Part shown: piece by piece, positions 43,561 to 46,704 of the stretch
Numbering within the stretch: the stretch's first letter is position 1
Layout of the letters: each line of letters begins with the position of its first letter
Source of the DNA: Sceloporus undulatus
Taxonomy: Eukaryota > Chordata > Lepidosauria > Squamata > Phrynosomatidae
NCBI RefSeq assembly: GCF_019175285.1
Contig: NC_056524.1
Span: 4,788,572 to 4,852,571 of the forward strand
Length of the DNA: 64,000 nt
Direction of reading: 5' to 3'
Position numbers and translations under genes: made by a program
The notes under the pieces: model-generated
Told to the model about the DNA's origin: nothing
Databases searched by the model: none
The model's input: only the letters and a program-made list of their open reading frames with translations

Positions 43561-43692
43561 GACAGAGACATAGACAGAGAGTATTCAGCAAGAGAATTTT
43601 TACTTACTGTAAGGAGGCCGATGACCGAACAAAAATTCAGAGTCTTCTTCATCTTGTAGGAGGTCAGTTTCAGAGCAGCTGCAAAGATGTCG
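10929..43692 (-). CDS. RELT: RELT (TNFRSF19L), TNF receptor superfamily member; 10 coding exons spliced
   Basis: RELT is a type I membrane TNF receptor family protein. It is known from mammals to be strong in lymphoid tissue, to signal through its cytoplasmic tail, to be phosphorylated by OXSR1/SPAK kinases, and to be needed for normal enamel. Coding exons are 43608-43652, 33885-33980, 31378-31556, 23220-23305, 19196-19453, 17682-17762, 16636-16717, 14712-14960, 13410-13590 and 10929-10976. They sum to 1305 nt (434 residues plus stop) with every phase matching. Strong matches to human RELT as I remember it include [86 protein letters not shown] and the C-terminal LVI. Human neighbours are ARHGEF17 upstream and FAM168A downstream; neither is visible here. 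All assigned splice sites are GT/AG. Confidence 0.95.
11164..11645 (-). mobile_element. CR1 LINE 3' fragment (RELT intron 9)
   Basis: Minus-strand CR1 end of ORF2 and 3' [23 protein letters not shown] and [10 protein letters not shown] are readable. 3' side AGAGCTGGAAGATACCACAAAGG. 5' truncated. Confidence 0.85.
11655..11882 (+). mobile_element. pogo/Tigger-like MITE
   Basis: Starts GACAGCCCTCCATATCCATG and ends CCCCAAGGGTCCACTGTA, with the AGACCTTGATTTTGTCATTTT core. Near complete, no coding capacity. Confidence 0.75.
12508..13065 (-). mobile_element. CR1 LINE fragment (RELT intron 9)
   Basis: Reverse-strand CR1 ORF2: [37 protein letters not shown], and further up sequence for ILGC, VDHKLNM and ERDLGV with indels. 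It lacks the 3' tail and joins directly to non-CR1 DNA at 12508. Confidence 0.85.
13410..13590 (-). CDS. RELT: RELT exon 9: RFRV docking motif and C-terminal tail
   Basis: Encodes residues 360-419, starting [10 protein letters not shown]. With Arg359 this restores RFRV, which in mammalian RELT family proteins docks the OXSR1/SPAK kinases. SEVKTISE matches human SEVKTITE. A variable Pro/Glu-rich section follows, then [11 protein letters not shown] (human LLGSGGSRTKWL). The acceptor is GTTGGCTAG and the donor GAG/GTTAGT; it ends in phase 0. Confidence 0.94.
13615..14220 (+). mobile_element. Probable L1-type LINE 3' remnant (RELT intron 8)
   Basis: A-rich plus strand with AGAATGGTCAAAAGTCTATG and GGAATTGGAAAAAGAAACAG, resembling the end of a squamate L1 ORF2 and its 3' UTR. 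Strongly decayed, so only a tentative call. No exon here. Confidence 0.35.
14255..14690. mobile_element. Palindromic MITE pieces (RELT intron 8)
   Basis: 14265-14330 and 14530-14685 hold parts of the family with CTACAAATCCCAGGATT and GATTTCTGCAATGTAGAT. The second adjoins the exon 8 donor at 14711. Confidence 0.55.
14712..14960 (-). CDS. RELT: RELT exon 8: cytoplasmic His/Cys-rich segment
   Basis: Encodes residues 277-358. [17 protein letters not shown] and [13 protein letters not shown] are conserved with human [21 protein letters not shown] and [14 protein letters not shown] variable Ala/Thr/Asn-rich linker follows, then [12 protein letters not shown]. The CxxC and clustered His residues suggest, but do not prove, metal binding. 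The acceptor is TTCCACCAG and the donor CAG/GTAAGC. Arg359 is split with exon 9. Confidence 0.95.
15226..15400 (-). mobile_element. pogo/Tigger-like MITE fragment
   Basis: TACAGTGGGCCTTTGGCATCC start, CCAAAATCCATGAATGCTCA and ATGGCAAAATCAAGCTTTGC are marks of the family. Truncated on the right. Confidence 0.65.
15401..15647 (+). mobile_element. LINE/SINE 3' tail with (ATT)n microsatellite
   Basis: The 3' tail reads GAGGCAGGATACAAATAAAT and runs straight into about 16 ATT repeats (15600-15647), as expected when a retroposon tail seeds a microsatellite. Confidence 0.6.
15648..16245. mobile_element. Several mariner/pogo-type MITE pieces (RELT intron 7)
   Basis: 15648-15905 has TTCCACATTTGCTGGGGTTA, GGGGCGCAGGACCCC, and ends GTGGCGGGCGGACTGTA. 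15906-15975 is a fragment with GTTGAATCTGTGGATAAAGC. 16020-16245 carries the same interior (AGGAATCTCTGGGTCCTCCA, CATAGAATTGTGCTGGAG) seen at 56950-57310 and 61866-62180. Confidence 0.6.
16255..16490 (+). mobile_element. Probable L1 3' end with A-tail (RELT intron 7)
   Basis: Ends GTAATATGAAAATTTCAATA, then a short A run, which is the usual form of a squamate L1 3' terminus. No coding sequence remains. Confidence 0.5.
16636..16717 (-). CDS. RELT: RELT exon 7: cytoplasmic segment
   Basis: Completes Glu249 and encodes [16 protein letters not shown], then [10 protein letters not shown] (residues 250-275), plus two bases of Lys276. It matches human [28 protein letters not shown] with mostly conservative changes. 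The acceptor is TGGCAACAG and the donor AA/GTATGA. It is predicted to be a short amphipathic helix followed by a proline-containing linker. Confidence 0.94.
17075..17300 (-). mobile_element. Old CR1 LINE 3' fragment (RELT intron 6-7 region)
   Basis: GATAGAGTTGGAAGGGAATC, CACCTAGTCCAACCCC and AGCTCTTACTTTCAGAAAG match the reversed CR1 3' end with high divergence. Confidence 0.7.
17305..17545 (-). mobile_element. Sauria SINE (tRNA-derived, BovB tail)
   Basis: Reversed, it starts with an A-box-like region (GGCGTAGTTGATTGAGTGTT) and has a B-box-like GAGTTCAAATCC. It continues with the SINE core (CTCTCAGCCTCAGGGAATGG) and ends in the tail seen in BovB (ATAATTTGGAAATTACTTAA). Confidence 0.8.
17546..17645 (-). 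mobile_element. LINE/SINE 3' tail
   Basis: TTTTTACACTCCCACCCTTTTT and TGGGACCCAGTGGCTTACAA match reversed 3' tails of the L2/L3-like retroposons common in this window. It ends 36 bp before RELT exon 6. Confidence 0.5.
17682..17762 (-). CDS. RELT: RELT exon 6: membrane-proximal cytoplasmic segment
   Basis: Encodes residues 223-248 (Gly222 is split with exon 5): [19 protein letters not shown], then RLITEKK. Human has [26 protein letters not shown]. The acceptor is CCCATAG and the donor AAG/GTGAGT. The very high conservation suggests a functional cytoplasmic surface; this block is also what RELT shares with RELL1 and RELL2 in mammals. Confidence 0.95.
18205..18420. mobile_element. Palindromic MITE (RELT intron 5)
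   Basis: CACTGCAGAGATAATGCACT to GTCAGACTGCAGTGCAGATT, with a centre around GCTATATACTTCTCTGTCAG. The arms contain GGGATTTGTAGTTTT and its complement CTACAAATCCCAGGATT. Confidence 0.75.
18780..19010. mobile_element. Palindromic MITE (RELT intron 5)
   Basis: Same family as 18205-18420: CACACTGCAGAATTACTGCA on one side and AATTCTGCTTTGTAGACGCA on the other. Whole but diverged. Confidence 0.75.
19196..19453 (-). CDS. RELT: RELT exon 5: stalk, N-glycosylation site and transmembrane helix
   Basis: Encodes residues 137-221. A basic stalk is followed by TPGNGTRDG, with an N-glycosylation sequon at Asn161 shared with human PGNGTRAG. The helix runs about residues 175-198 ([20 protein letters not shown], then CNLL). 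The juxtamembrane [11 protein letters not shown] is nearly identical to human [11 protein letters not shown], and an acidic stretch follows. The acceptor is CCTCTCAG and the donor AACG/GTGAGC. This is the best-conserved part of the gene and fixes the membrane topology. Confidence 0.96.
19480..19712 (+). mobile_element. pogo/Tigger-like MITE (RELT intron 4)
   Basis: CAGCCCTCCGTACCCATGGA start, CTTGATTTTGCCATTTTATA core and TTGGAGGTCCACACT end. It lies 27 bp upstream of the exon 5 acceptor. Confidence 0.75.
20285..20643 (+). mobile_element. CR1 LINE 3' coding fragment
   Basis: Plus-strand CR1: [20 protein letters not shown], then [17 protein letters not shown] and a diverged SPSLEIFK followed by a stop. 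The CR1 sequence breaks off at CATCTGT, where an L2-like element begins. Confidence 0.85.
20644..21425 (+). mobile_element. L2-like LINE ORF2 C-terminal fragment
   Basis: Readable [20 protein letters not shown], then [56 protein letters not shown] and [10 protein letters not shown]. This is the region after the polymerase catalytic box in L2-group LINEs. Frames change near 21025, so the copy is inactive. Confidence 0.8.
21426..21744. other. Intron 4 stretch, nothing recognised
   Basis: A 10-base T run near 21452. No exon, SINE or MITE signature I can name. Confidence 0.4.
21745..21895 (-). mobile_element. Sauria SINE fragment
   Basis: Reversed: AGCGTAGTAGTTTGATCGCT, then a core with GTGACCTTGGGTGAGTCAC and tail GGTCACCATAAGTCGGAAAC. 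5' part shortened. Confidence 0.7.
22430..22860 (+). mobile_element. Sauria SINE followed by BovB LINE 3' end
   Basis: 22430-22665: GCATGGTGTAGTAGTTTCAG (A box region), GGGTTCAAATCCC (B box), CTCTCAGCCTCAGAGGAAAG, tail TGAAGGCACAAAACAACAA. 22720-22855: BovB 3' end with GATCTCTCATTCATAGGGTC and AACTAACAACAACAATAACA. The shared tail shows the SINE-LINE partnership. Confidence 0.8.
22870..23110. mobile_element. Unclassified inverted-repeat element (RELT intron 4)
   Basis: Arms CAAAGTGTTCTGGGG at 22879 and CCCCAGAACACTTTG at about 23021 are exact complements, with TTTCTGCACAG / CTGTGCAGA inside. Similar TTTCTGCAC words recur at 63060-63310. It ends about 110 bp before RELT exon 4. Confidence 0.6.
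23220..23305 (-). CDS. RELT: RELT exon 4: last cysteine-rich segment
   Basis: Begins with the last base of Gly107, encodes [17 protein letters not shown] and [11 protein letters not shown] (residues 108-135), and ends with one base of Gly136. It matches human WFGPWGVPRVPCQPCSWAP through GTHGCD, with Cys121, Cys124 and Cys134 conserved. The acceptor is TTTTTGCAG and the donor CAG/GTGAGAG. Phases agree with both neighbours. It completes the ectodomain that follows CGDCMPG. Confidence 0.92.
23383..23645. mobile_element. Two 5S-rRNA-derived SINEs, head to head
   Basis: 23383-23531 reversed reads as a 5S head (AGGTAAACAGGGTCAGCCC, GGATGGGGGTGCTGCC) followed by a Sauria/BovB-like tail (CTTGTAGGCACACACA). 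23532-23645 forward reads AGAAGTTAAACAGGGCTGG and CCTTGGATGGGAGACCACC. Both are diverged from functional 5S rRNA. Confidence 0.75.
23660..23812. mobile_element. hAT-type MITE
   Basis: Near-complementary ends: GTTTCCAAACTTTGGTCCTCC and (other side) GGAGGACCAAACTTTGGGAA. Interior GGACTTCAGCTCCCAGAATT is diagnostic of this lizard family. Confidence 0.75.
24400..24645 (+). mobile_element. Sauria SINE
   Basis: Core CTCTCAGCCTCAGGG and tail TTGCCGTAAGTCGGTAATGA with ACTTGAAGGCACACG. The internal promoter part is disturbed (GGAGTTTGATTCAGATTCT). Confidence 0.75.
24646..25035 (+). mobile_element. BovB (RTE) LINE 3' end with CR1 tail inserted
   Basis: BovB: CTAGACGTCAAGATGACTAA, then GTTGTACTTTGGACACACC, CAAGGAAGCCACAGATGACC and GATCTCTCATTGATGGGGTT. 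A CR1 3' end (24698-24808, TTAAGCAGAGACTGGATAGC to CCAACTCTATGAT) sits between two sections that are contiguous in the other BovB copy at 48480-48530. Confidence 0.8.
25215..25345 (+). mobile_element. CR1 LINE 3' tail
   Basis: CAAAGGTTGGATGGACATAT, TTGCAATGGCAGGGGGTTGG and GTATGATTCTATGG. Old copy. A (GGAA)n microsatellite follows at 25374-25393. Confidence 0.7.
25428..25782. mobile_element. Tc1/mariner-type MITE (TATACTCATGTATAAGTC family)
   Basis: Left end GTATATACTCATGTATAAGT and right end ACTTATAGTCAAGTATATAT are imperfect inverted repeats. A related copy is at 62292-62689 and a truncated one at 40165-40225. Confidence 0.7.
25783..26225. other. Intron 3 stretch, nothing recognised
   Basis: No splice-flanked open frame with similarity to a known protein, and no named repeat. 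It may be host single-copy DNA. Confidence 0.4.
26226..27225 (+). mobile_element. CR1 LINE, 3' kilobase, best-preserved copy
   Basis: 250 open codons: [29 protein letters not shown] (catalytic box), [66 protein letters not shown] and [24 protein letters not shown] stops the frame at NNGCKL, where the related copy at 60625 reads a sense codon. The 3' UTR follows, ending in three ATTCTATG units (27205-27225). 5' truncated inside the polymerase domain. It is probably the youngest CR1 here. Confidence 0.95.
27230..27562 (+). mobile_element. hAT-MITE piece, LINE tail and a second CR1 3' tail
   Basis: 27235-27345: hAT-MITE-like (CTCCAAATGTTCTTGAGCG, GGAATGCTGGCTGGGG). 27350-27460: reversed LINE tail. 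27465-27562: CR1 3' UTR (TCCTGCATGGCAGGGAGTTG, CTGTGATTCTATGA). Confidence 0.6.
27563..28145. other. Intron 3 stretch with fragments of an unnamed repeat
   Basis: TAGCACCTTTGAGACTAACTG at about 27650, and a related piece near 27890, belong to a repeat also found reversed at 41925-41985 and 42890-42965. No exon seen. Confidence 0.45.
28150..28600. mobile_element. Palindromic MITE, one partial and one whole copy
   Basis: 28150-28245 partial (CTGCAAATCCCAGGATTCAG). 28385-28600 nearly whole, from ATTCACATTGCAGGGATAAA to TTTATTTCTGCAATGCGGAT, with complementary arms and a GAGAGCTCTGGTGCC centre. Confidence 0.75.
28978..29110. mobile_element. Palindromic MITE fragment
   Basis: CCATTTTAACTGCCATGGCT and GAGGCACTGGAGCTCTCT match the left half of the family. 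Confidence 0.6.
29118..29706 (+). mobile_element. Tc1/mariner-pogo MITE: one whole copy and one right half
   Basis: 29118-29455 runs from CAGGTTGAGTCTCCTTTAGC to AAGGAAACTCAACCTG (inverted ends). Interior marks are TTTTTTCATGGGTGGTTGAG, ATTACCTTCAGGCTATGTG and TCTGGTCCCAAGCATTTTG. 29490-29706 repeats only the right part and ends AGGGAGACTCAACCTG. Confidence 0.75.
29707..30190. other. Intron 3 stretch, nothing recognised
   Basis: No coding or named repeat signal. An (ATT)-rich patch is at 29715. Confidence 0.4.
30192..31085 (-). mobile_element. CR1 LINE fragment with internal direct duplication
   Basis: Reversed CR1 from the 3' UTR (AATCACAGAGTTGGAAGAAA) through [27 protein letters not shown] and NAILGC to VDH and [14 protein letters not shown]. 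The stretch around the [12 protein letters not shown] codons is present twice (about 30798-30915 and 30940-31060). Internal stops and frameshifts make it inactive. Confidence 0.85.
31212..31377 (-). promoter_or_regulatory. Possible intronic polyadenylation site in RELT intron 3
   Basis: About 160 nt after the exon 3 donor there is a canonical AATAAA (31212-31217, minus strand) followed by GTGTT-type sequence. The intron begins with an in-frame TAA at 31374-31376. Transcripts ending here would encode only the signal peptide and the first cysteine-rich part, with no membrane anchor. A cryptic acceptor (TTCTCTTGCAG, ending 31339) also lies inside. This is a sequence-level possibility only; AATAAA occurs often by chance. 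Confidence 0.3.
31378..31556 (-). CDS. RELT: RELT exon 3: CRD1 end and CRD2
   Basis: Encodes residues 48-106 plus two bases of Gly107. The sequence runs [15 protein letters not shown], then a Phe/Ser/Pro linker, CSSHTHC, and [12 protein letters not shown]. It aligns with human GTLCRPCPPGTF through CQPHARC to RDTLCGDC. The acceptor CCCCATAG at 31557 is in phase 0, as required by exon 2. A second AG at 31489 inside the exon (TCTCTCCCAG) was rejected because the larger exon gives the conserved cysteines and the right phase. The donor is AGG/GTAAC. Without splicing, the frame stops at once (GGG TAA). Confidence 0.92.
31655..31848 (+). mobile_element. CR1 scrap followed by Sauria SINE fragment
   Basis: 31663-31690 (CATCAAGCCAGATGTCACCC) is the same CR1 stretch duplicated in the neighbouring element. 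31690-31848 is a 5'-truncated SINE with TCACACTCTCTCAGCCTCAG and GAAATGACTTGAAGGCACG. It lies 100 bp upstream of the exon 3 acceptor. Confidence 0.7.
31849..32568. other. Intron 2 stretch, no gene
   Basis: An (AAAT)n run at 32405-32436 and a reversed LINE-tail-like piece at 32455-32560. The rest is unassigned. Confidence 0.4.
32569..32905 (-). mobile_element. MITE piece and tRNA-derived SINE with L2-like tail
   Basis: 32569-32688 shares CTCCACATTTG and CTAGGAATTTCTAGGTC with the mariner-type MITEs. 32690-32905 reversed reads GGTGCAGTGGCTAAATGCC (A box) and GGTTGCAAGTTCAATACC (B box). It ends AAGCGGTATATAAATGAAG, which is not the BovB tail of the Sauria SINEs, so this is a different SINE family. 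Confidence 0.65.
33022..33270. mobile_element. Palindromic MITE (RELT intron 2)
   Basis: Ends CACAGTGGCCTGTTACAGAC and (reversed) CACACTGGCCTATTACAGAC. Long complementary arms (AAAATAAAGCTGCTTCGGGT and its counterpart) and a centre near GGAATGGAGTGTGGC. Target duplication unclear. Confidence 0.8.
33275..33880 (-). mobile_element. LINE/SINE tails and unnamed repeat fragments (RELT intron 2)
   Basis: 33370-33560 reversed is an AT-rich retroposon tail (GATATAAATAATAATGTG). 33290-33360 and 33650-33730 resemble each other (TTTTTCCCTGGAGAGGAGG versus its complement nearby), so they are copies of an unnamed repeat. It ends at the exon 2 donor. Confidence 0.45.
33885..33980 (-). CDS. RELT: RELT exon 2: signal-peptide end and first half of CRD1
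   Basis: Encodes residues 16-47. These are AWAQ (likely end of the signal peptide), then [16 protein letters not shown] and [20 protein letters not shown] is the start of mature human RELT, so family assignment is firm. Cysteines fall at residues 21, 33, 36 and 39. The donor is CGA/GTAAGC, phase 0. The acceptor is ambiguous: an 18-bp sequence containing a CATCAG acceptor is tandemly duplicated at 33981-34016. The exon may therefore start at 33980, 33998 or 34016, all in frame, adding 0, 6 or 12 residues (AFSWHQ once or twice). The annotated start uses the innermost site. Confidence 0.9.
33981..34016 (-). repeat. 18-bp direct duplication carrying a splice acceptor
   Basis: CTGATGCCAGGAAAAAGC occurs twice in tandem (33981-33998, 33999-34016). 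On the minus strand each unit is a pyrimidine run followed by GGCATCAG, so RELT exon 2 has up to three in-frame acceptors in series. Confidence 0.95.
34125..34521 (-). mobile_element. CR1 LINE 3' fragment (RELT intron 1)
   Basis: Reversed: 3' UTR AATCATGGAGTTGGAAGAGA, then [17 protein letters not shown] and [20 protein letters not shown]. 5' end truncated at 34521. Confidence 0.9.
34640..34910 (+). mobile_element. L2-type LINE 3' tail
   Basis: GTGCCATGTACATCAGTGGCGC and TATATAAATAATTGACC are the L2 3' terminal pattern. An AT-rich lead precedes it. Confidence 0.6.
35070..35440 (-). mobile_element. Sauria SINE split by another retroposon tail
   Basis: 35070-35170 is the SINE tail and core (GTTATGTGCCTTCAAGACAT, TGTGAGTCACCCAAGG). 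35365-35440 is its promoter end (GGAATCGAACCCTGG reversed B box, CACTACATCACGCTGG). Between them lies a plus-strand tail (TTGTACGCTGCTTTGAGTCT) with (GAT)n, which interrupts the SINE. An (AC)n microsatellite follows at 35447-35484. Confidence 0.7.
35520..35596 (+). mobile_element. CR1 LINE 3' tail
   Basis: TTCCTGCATGGCATCATGGG, TGGATGGCCCTTGTGGTCTC, then two ATTCTATG-like units. Confidence 0.85.
36049..36415. mobile_element. hAT-type MITE and (AAAG)n microsatellite
   Basis: 36049-36188: GGGTAAGGAAATGTGTAGCC and (other end) CACAGGTTGCTCATCCCTGCC, with ATGATGGGAAGTGCAGTCCA inside. 36372-36415 is about 11 AAAG units. Confidence 0.65.
37012..37130. mobile_element. hAT-type MITE
   Basis: CAGTGGTTCCCAACCATTGA start, GGACTTCAACTCTCATAATT and TGGCTGGGGCTTCTGGGAT interior. 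The right end is degraded, just before the larger hAT at 37141. Confidence 0.7.
37141..38739. mobile_element. Non-autonomous hAT element, about 1.6 kb (RELT intron 1)
   Basis: Ends CAGGGGTCGGCAACC and (reversed) CAGGGGTAGGCAACC. The 8-bp flanks ATATAAAG (37133-37140) and ATATAAAC (38740-38747) match at seven positions. The interior has no transposase: a GC-rich inverted repeat (37253-37352), a purine-rich minisatellite (37503-37790), two copies of a roughly 180-bp segment with (GAT)n (37830-38180), and a GGAGGGTGGAAGCTCC-type GC minisatellite (38570-38690). Long open frames here are low-complexity artefacts. Confidence 0.88.
38758..39165 (+). mobile_element. Old CR1 fragment, L2 3' tail and (AAT)n
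   Basis: 38758-38935: AAACATTAAGAAGAACATCC and GGGTTGAACTAGATGACCTG are CR1-like 3' coding and UTR sequence. 39075-39118: GTACAGCGCTGTGCAAATTG is the L2 3' end, followed by about 15 AAT units. Confidence 0.75.
39166..40164. other. Intron 1 stretch, no gene
   Basis: No exon signal. 39575-39910 shows two similar segments in opposite orientation (GGTTTTACCACTTTGGGCA at 39610 and GCCCAAAGTGGCAAAACC at 39832), so it is probably the two arms of an unnamed DNA element. Confidence 0.45.
40165..40410 (+). mobile_element. Two MITE families abutting, one apparently inserted in the other
   Basis: 40165-40222 is the left part of the TATACTCATG family (as at 25428). At TACAGGTCGAGTCTCCCTTA (40222) the sequence switches to the pogo-type family of 29118 and continues to about 40400, where both stop. 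Confidence 0.6.
40538..40860. mobile_element. (ATT)n, palindromic element and LINE tail
   Basis: (ATT)n at 40538-40575. 40585-40710 is a shortened copy of the palindrome at 59858-60105 (TTTTTTGTGGGTTTTTTGG and AACCCACAAAAAACTATGG). 40713-40850 is a reversed retroposon tail (TATAGCCCGCCTTTCTCCC). Confidence 0.65.
40865..41225 (+). mobile_element. Unclassified interspersed repeat
   Basis: Same family as 9425-9784 and 63535-63672: GAAAACTGGGACATGTGTGA, GCAGTTTGCTTTTGCCTGAC, and AGGGACTGTCCTGTGCAAAT near the right end. Confidence 0.5.
41685..42010. mobile_element. Palindromic MITE and unnamed tail repeat
   Basis: 41690-41905: right half clear (GAGCCATGGTCATTGAAGTG, CATTATTTCTACAGTGCAGA), left half replaced by TTTACAAAGTCTTGAG present twice. 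41925-41985: GTTAGCCTCAAAGGTGCTAC repeat. Confidence 0.6.
42085..42310 (+). mobile_element. Sauria SINE, nearly full length
   Basis: A box region GCTAGTGTGGCGTAGTGGT, B box GGTTTGATTCCCC, core CTCAGCCTCAGGGGAAGGC, tail ACCATAAGTCGGAAATGGCT. The best copy of this SINE in the window. Confidence 0.88.
43512..43560. repeat. (GATA)n microsatellite
   Basis: About 12 GATA units, 48 bp downstream of the RELT exon 1 donor on the coding strand. Confidence 0.95.
43608..43692 (-). CDS. RELT: RELT exon 1 (first coding exon): end of 5' UTR and signal peptide
   Basis: The acceptor follows a pyrimidine-rich tract ending in CTGCCTCAG at 43693. There are 40 nt of 5' UTR, then ATG at 43650-43652 with A at -3. 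The coding part is [15 protein letters not shown], a basic start followed by a hydrophobic run typical of a signal peptide. It ends in phase 0 at a strong GTAAGT donor (43607-43606). Joined to exon 2 it gives a signal peptide ending near AWAQ. I chose this start because it is the only ATG of the open frame inside the exon. The upstream acceptor means there is at least one non-coding exon further up, not identified. Confidence 0.85.
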
Positions 43693-44404
43693 CTGAGGCA
43701 GAGGGGAAAAAGAGAGAATTTGCATTATTACCTCCAGAGGTAATACTAGCCTGACAGATCTCATTAAAGAGTCCTCCCAATGAGGCTGCTGCGGTCTCCT
43801 CTTTTTAATGATCCATGCTCCCCTCCATCCCACATTCATTCCAGCAGTAACACTGTTTATTTCTGCAAATTATATCCAATTGCAGAGGAAACCTATCAGC
43901 TATGATTAAGTCAGAGGAAAGGAAATGAAGAGGTATGTGGAGCCTTCCTCTCCAGTAGGAGTCATCATCCTATTTCCCTTTTCTGTTTATTTTTATATGG
44001 GATCCGAGGCTGTCGGAAATCATTCATAGTATTGCACACTTTCCACGCTCCTTCCATCTTAAAAAACACACCAACAAATAGATCCTCAGCCAGAATGAAG
44101 GACATAAGAAACCAGCCACTAACAGTCAGTCTAGTCCAGCATCCCCAAACAGCCAGATCAGATGCTTCCAAAATGCCCACCAAGCCTGGCATGATGGCAC
44201 CAGTTCCCATTTCTCTTCACAAATGCCAATCAGAGGTATATTGTTCCTGGATATGAAGGCTCTAAATAGCAATAATGGCAGACAGTCATTACAAGGCATG
44301 GCTCTTTTCCATGAATTTGCCTGGTATCCTTTTAAAGCAGGAGTGAGAATAATGGGCCCTTTGAAATGCTGTAGGACTGATACTATTCCTTATGGCTATC
44401 CTGG

Positions 44405-44635
44405 CTAAGGCTAAGGCTTCACTGCAGAAATAATTCAGTTTGATGCTGCATCAACCGCCATGGCTCAGTGCAACGAAATCCTGGGATTGGTAGTTTGTTG
44501 CGGCACCAAAGCTCTCTGACAGAGAAGGATGAACATCTCACAAAACTACAAATCCCAAGATTCTATAGCATGAACCCATAGCAATAAAAGAAGTTTCAAA
44601 CTGCATTATTTCTGCATGTAGATGCAGCCTAGGAT
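44405..44635. mobile_element. Palindromic MITE, near-complete
   Basis: Left CTTCACTGCAGAAATAATTC and right CTGCATTATTTCTGCATG. Arms contain AAATCCTGGGATTGGTAGTT and ACTACAAATCCCAAGATT around a TCTCTGACAGAGA centre. Reference copy for the family here. Confidence 0.82.
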
Positions 44636-44636
44636 G

Positions 44637-44856
44637 ATGATGATGATGATGATGTACAGTGGGTCCTTGATATCTAATAATAATAATACTGTAATAATAA
44701 TAACAACAACAACAACAACATCATCTTCCTATATTGGATCGAGGCAGGTAACAACAAACATAAGAACAATAAAAATAAAACACAACAAACCACAAGTAAA
44801 AACATAGCAAAACATATAAAAACAGTGGATAAAAAAATCCATATTGTATTATTATT

Positions 44857-44900
<44 letters not shown>

Positions 44901-45000
44901 TTATTTAGATAGCACCATCTGTGTATATGGTGCTTTACAAATCATAGCAGAATAAAACATGTATATACTGTTCAATAATATAAAATACTAAAAATATAAC
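44637..45000 (-). mobile_element. Retroposon tails with (GAT)n, (AAC)n and (ATC)n
   Basis: 44637-44760 and 44848-44990 read in reverse as LINE 3' tails. The second is L2-type: TTTATTTAGATAGCACCATC and GTATATGGTGCTTTACAAA. It carries about 17 ATC units. Confidence 0.6.
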
Positions 45001-45399
45001 TTTAAAAAAGCCACACATACACACAGACATAATGGAAAATAAAACAAAATAGGTGGTACAGATAATCGAATATATTAAAGATAAAGATAGGAGCACTAGG
45101 ACTTTCATCCCAAAAACATCTAGAGGGTTGCATGATTCCCCAACCCAGTTTATGTTTTTAATTAGAACTACACATCCTGATAATCAATCCTAATAACTAA
45201 CCAGGGAAGGGCTTGGCCCTGGTAACAATGGAGCAGTGTATCCATTCTGGGTTTCCATCCAAACTTTATACAAGCTATCCAAGGTGCTGAACCTATTTTG
45301 CAGCTTCAATGTCAGAGGAGCAATGGATCCTTTCTGGATTTTAGCCAGAACTTCAACGGAACAGCACCTTGCAAGCTCCTTTCTAAATCTGAAGCTGCT

Positions 45400-45515
45400 C
45401 AGTCATTCCCAAATGGCCTTCCAGGTGTTTTGGACTTCAGTTCCCAGCAGTAAGGAATCCTGGGAGCTGAACTCCACAATGTCTGGAGGCCTGAAGTCTC
45501 GGAGCCACTGCAAAA
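45400..45515. mobile_element. hAT-type MITE
   Basis: GGACTTCAGTTCCCAGCAG on the left and CCTGGGAGCTGAACTCCAC on the right form the complementary arms. Confidence 0.65.
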
Positions 45516-46027
45516 CTGCAACCCCATTAACAAGCAAGTTCCTACTCCGGCCCTGTGGTTTGGCTCTCCCTCTTCAAAAGAAAGCCAAGTTGCTATAAGT
45601 CACTCCTGGAACAAACTATGGACAATGCTCTCCAAATATATTCCATCACCATTGTCTTTTTTAGAGAACGGCGTGCCATTAAAACAAACCCTGACCATGG
45701 CAGCGGTTGTAAAGATCTATCCACAGGAGGCTAATTGTGCAGAGAGAACCCGCAATGAAATGCCCAGTATTCATTTAACTTGATCGATTTGTCCCTTAGA
45801 GAGTCCCCATCTGTCACACTTCCAACACTACAAGGCATCCTTGCACTGTCAGCAGCCCTTGGTAGTGCCTGGGTTGGCAACTGCGGAAGAAGGGCTAGGA
45901 GCTTGCTTTCCTGGCGCTGGCGGTTGGATACACTGCAGGCAGTGTTACTGGCAAGGACAACGAGGAACTGATCAAGTTTCAGGTCCTCGGGAAATTCCAA
46001 GCATCTTGTACAACTTGCAGTGAGAGA

Positions 46028-46595
46028 AGTGGCACTGTCTAGAGTAGGGTTGCCAGATCTCAGGGCCTGATCCCTCTTTTCTGGGGAGGAATCTCAGGAT
46101 GAGAGCTCTGCTTTGAAAGGTGCAGGGTGTTTACAATCTCACTTATGTTGTTGTTGATTTTAACGGCATGCTCTCCTCAGCCACAGTTGATGCTAAAGGT
46201 ATCATGCTTGATACCTGAGATGTGAAAAGTGGCGTTGTCCACAGTAGCATTGCCTGATGGGCCTGATCCCTCTTTTCTGGGGAGAAATCTCAGGATGAGA
46301 GTTCTGAAATGTGTCCCCGTGTTTATAATCTTACTTATATTGTTGATCTGAATGGCATACTCTCTGCAGCCACGATTGATGCTAAAGGTATCATCCTTGA
46401 TACTTGAGATGTGAAAAGTGGCATTATCTAGAGTAGGGCTGCCAGATCTCAGGGTCTGAACCCTCTTTTCTGGGGTGAAATCTCAGGGTGAGAGCCATGA
46501 AATGTGTCCCTGTGTTTATAATCTTACCTATGTTGTTGATTTGAATGGCATACTCTATGAAGCCATGGTTGCTGCTAAAGGTATCATGTTTGCTG
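46028..46595 (+). repeat. Three-copy tandem repeat, unit about 190-200 bp
   Basis: Units start at 46028, 46228 and 46417 (AGTGGCACTG, AGTGGCGTTG, AGTGGCATTA). Shared blocks are CCTCTTTTCTGGGG, TCTCAGG-TGAGAG, TGTTTATAATCTTAC and GATGCTAAAGGTATCAT. The units have diverged and the third is cut short. No repeat family recognised. Confidence 0.9.
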
Positions 46596-46704
46596 ACCTC
46601 ACTAGGGCCCAGTGGCAACACAAGGGGAGGTTCCACTTTTTTAGGATTTGGCCCAGGCTTGGTAGTGATAGACCCTAGAACAAATTGTTCTGCAGAAAAA
46701 GAGA

